The notes under the pieces are model-generated. The model worked only from the letters and a program-made list of their open reading frames with translations, had not been told where the DNA came from and did not search any database. Position numbers and translations under genes: made by a program. From Ureibacillus yapensis (GTDB lineage: Bacteria; Bacillota; Bacilli; Bacillales_A; Planococcaceae), in NCBI RefSeq assembly GCF_003515775.1, contig NZ_QWEI01000002.1, positions 310,001 through 374,000 of the forward strand: a DNA stretch of 64,000 nt. The letters are read 5' to 3'. Within the stretch, counting starts at the first letter, position 1; every line of letters begins with the position of its first letter. Positions 63,109-64,000 of this stretch are shown here, piece by piece.

Positions 63109-63588
63109 CTAAATCGCAACAATAAAAATAACAATCATGATCGCTTGAATAATCCCTTTGGTTGCGACAGATGTTAAAAACCCGACCACTGAACCGACGC
63201 CTGCTTTCATCGCTTGTTTCACGTCCGTTCTTGTGATCAGCAGCTCTCCAATCACGGCACCCAAAAATGGACCGATCAGAATGCCGGCAACAGGGATGAT
63301 AAATGGTCCCACCAATAAGCCAATTGTACTTCCCCATAACCCTGCCTTGGTTCCCCCAAACTTTTTTACCCCAATCAAGTTTGAAACAGAGTCCGCAGCA
63401 AACAACAGGACAACAAATAAAATCTCGATTGCCCAGAAGATCCATCCCAACTCACCGAATGAGAAGAACAGGCCGTAGATAACAAAGCCCAATAAAATAA
63501 AAAGTACAGATGGAATTATCGGATAAACAAGCCCAACAAACGCGATGATAAAACTGGCTATAATCAGCACCCATGCAATTATGTCCAA
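63109..63588 (-). CDS. yqgC: DUF456 membrane protein (YqgC)
   Basis: 159 residues with five hydrophobic segments, glycine-rich ([62 protein letters not shown]). This is the DUF456 family signature. TTG start preceded by AGGGGC. Function unknown. Divergent from yqgB, the same as in B. subtilis. Confidence 0.9.
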   Translation of the reverse strand: MDIIAWVLIIASFIIAFVGLVYPIIPSVLFILLGFVIYGLFFSFGELGWIFWAIEILFVVLLFAADSVSNLIGVKKFGGTKAGLWGSTIGLLVGPFIIPVAGILIGPFLGAVIGELLITRTDVKQAMKAGVGSVVGFLTSVATKGIIQAIMIVIFIVAI

Positions 63589-63747
63589 AAAAACAGCCCC
63601 TATTCATGTATTGTATACAAGTTTGAATTAAATACGATTGTGCATCAAAAAAAGTTTCAATTGGATGTTAATTCTACTTTATATATTTTACCATCTCCAC
63701 TTCTTGAATCCGGAATTTCATGATAAACTCTCCTGTGGAGGAGAAAA

Positions 63748-64000
63748 ATGATGAACCATTTTAAGCTTTTGATCGATAGTCTTTTTTACCCTAAAAAACT
63801 TGCGGCTTATAGATTATTGCCTATAGGAAAAACGCTTCAATATGTTTTTATATTGGTTTCCGCAATTACCATCTTTTCTTTTATACAATTTCTGATGGGG
63901 GTTTCCGACCCTTCAACCAACATTCAAGGTTTAACCGAATACATAGAAGACATTATATGGCTCTTATACCCTTTTGCCTTCATTTTATTATTTCTTACTT
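63748..64000 (+). CDS. yqgB: DUF1189 family membrane protein (YqgB), N-terminal part
   Basis: The frame starts ATG-ATG with TGGAGGAG upstream and is open to the window end: MMNHFKLLIDSLFYPKKLAA, RLLPIGKTLQYVFILVSAIT, two hydrophobic segments (FILVSAITIFSFIQFLMGV; IIWLLYPFAFILLFLT). The Y-PKK-A-YR-LP-GK-LQYVF beginning is the DUF1189 hallmark. The C-terminus lies beyond the window. Confidence 0.85.
   Translation, partial: MMNHFKLLIDSLFYPKKLAAYRLLPIGKTLQYVFILVSAITIFSFIQFLMGVSDPSTNIQGLTEYIEDIIWLLYPFAFILLFLT

Overview
The window looks like a low-GC, endospore-forming Firmicute of the Bacillales. Gene content and order suggest the Planococcaceae/Caryophanaceae side (Lysinibacillus/Solibacillus-like), but the genus is a guess. 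Support comes from a spore protein gene (tlp), a spoIIIA cluster, a late-competence comG operon, strong AGGAGG ribosome sites, many TTG/GTG starts, a glycine riboswitch, a Trp T-box and a type 2 lipoteichoic acid synthase. Most of the window is the chromosomal block that runs from yqgB to xseB in Bacillus subtilis, read mainly on the minus strand.

Region 1-16.4 kb holds, in reverse of + coordinates, xseB, xseA, folD, nusB, then an inserted glpK/tlp pair, the Asp23-family yqhY, an inserted luciferase-like oxidoreductase, accC, accB, a reduced spoIIIA cluster (AH, AG, a tiny AF, AE, AD, AC; no AA or AB), efp, the Xaa-Pro peptidase, aroQ, yqhR and the divergent yqhQ. This is cell housekeeping (folate C1 units, DNA repair, fatty acid initiation, translation factor P) mixed with the mother-cell/forespore channel.

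Region 16.5-30.4 kb holds a TauE/SafE exporter, a B12-dependent class II ribonucleotide reductase behind an NrdR-type box, the lipoyl-relay enzyme lipM, the rhodanese yqhL, the glycine cleavage operon gcvT-gcvPA-gcvPB under a tandem glycine riboswitch with a very large P2 arm, shikimate kinase, and the seven-gene comG DNA-uptake operon.

Region 30.5-43.4 kb holds a putative metal/Fe-S HTH regulator, the small yqgY and yqgW genes, a metallo-beta-lactamase fold hydrolase, an LTA synthase, yqgQ, 5-formyl-THF cyclo-ligase, rpmG, a DUF6115/MltG-like pair, a LysR-MFS divergent pair, a glutathione peroxidase, and trpE-trpG plus a membrane CXXC protein under a Trp T-box.

Region 43.3-64 kb holds the phosphate operon pstS-pstC-pstA-pstB-phoU behind a textbook PhoP box, the transpeptidase pbpA, an LnrJKLMN-like two-component/ABC resistance module with a set of 38-bp tandem hairpin repeats, a MetE-like methyltransferase, a Ste24-type protease, a stress flavoprotein, a patatin phospholipase, two small paralogous charged proteins, sodA, yqgC and the start of yqgB.

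No rRNA, tRNA, insertion sequence, prophage or CRISPR array was seen. The most unusual items are the enlarged glycine riboswitch and its sequence modules shared with the leader region of the LTA synthase gene, the stripped-down spoIIIA cluster, and the compensatory tandem hairpins beside the LnrL-like genes.
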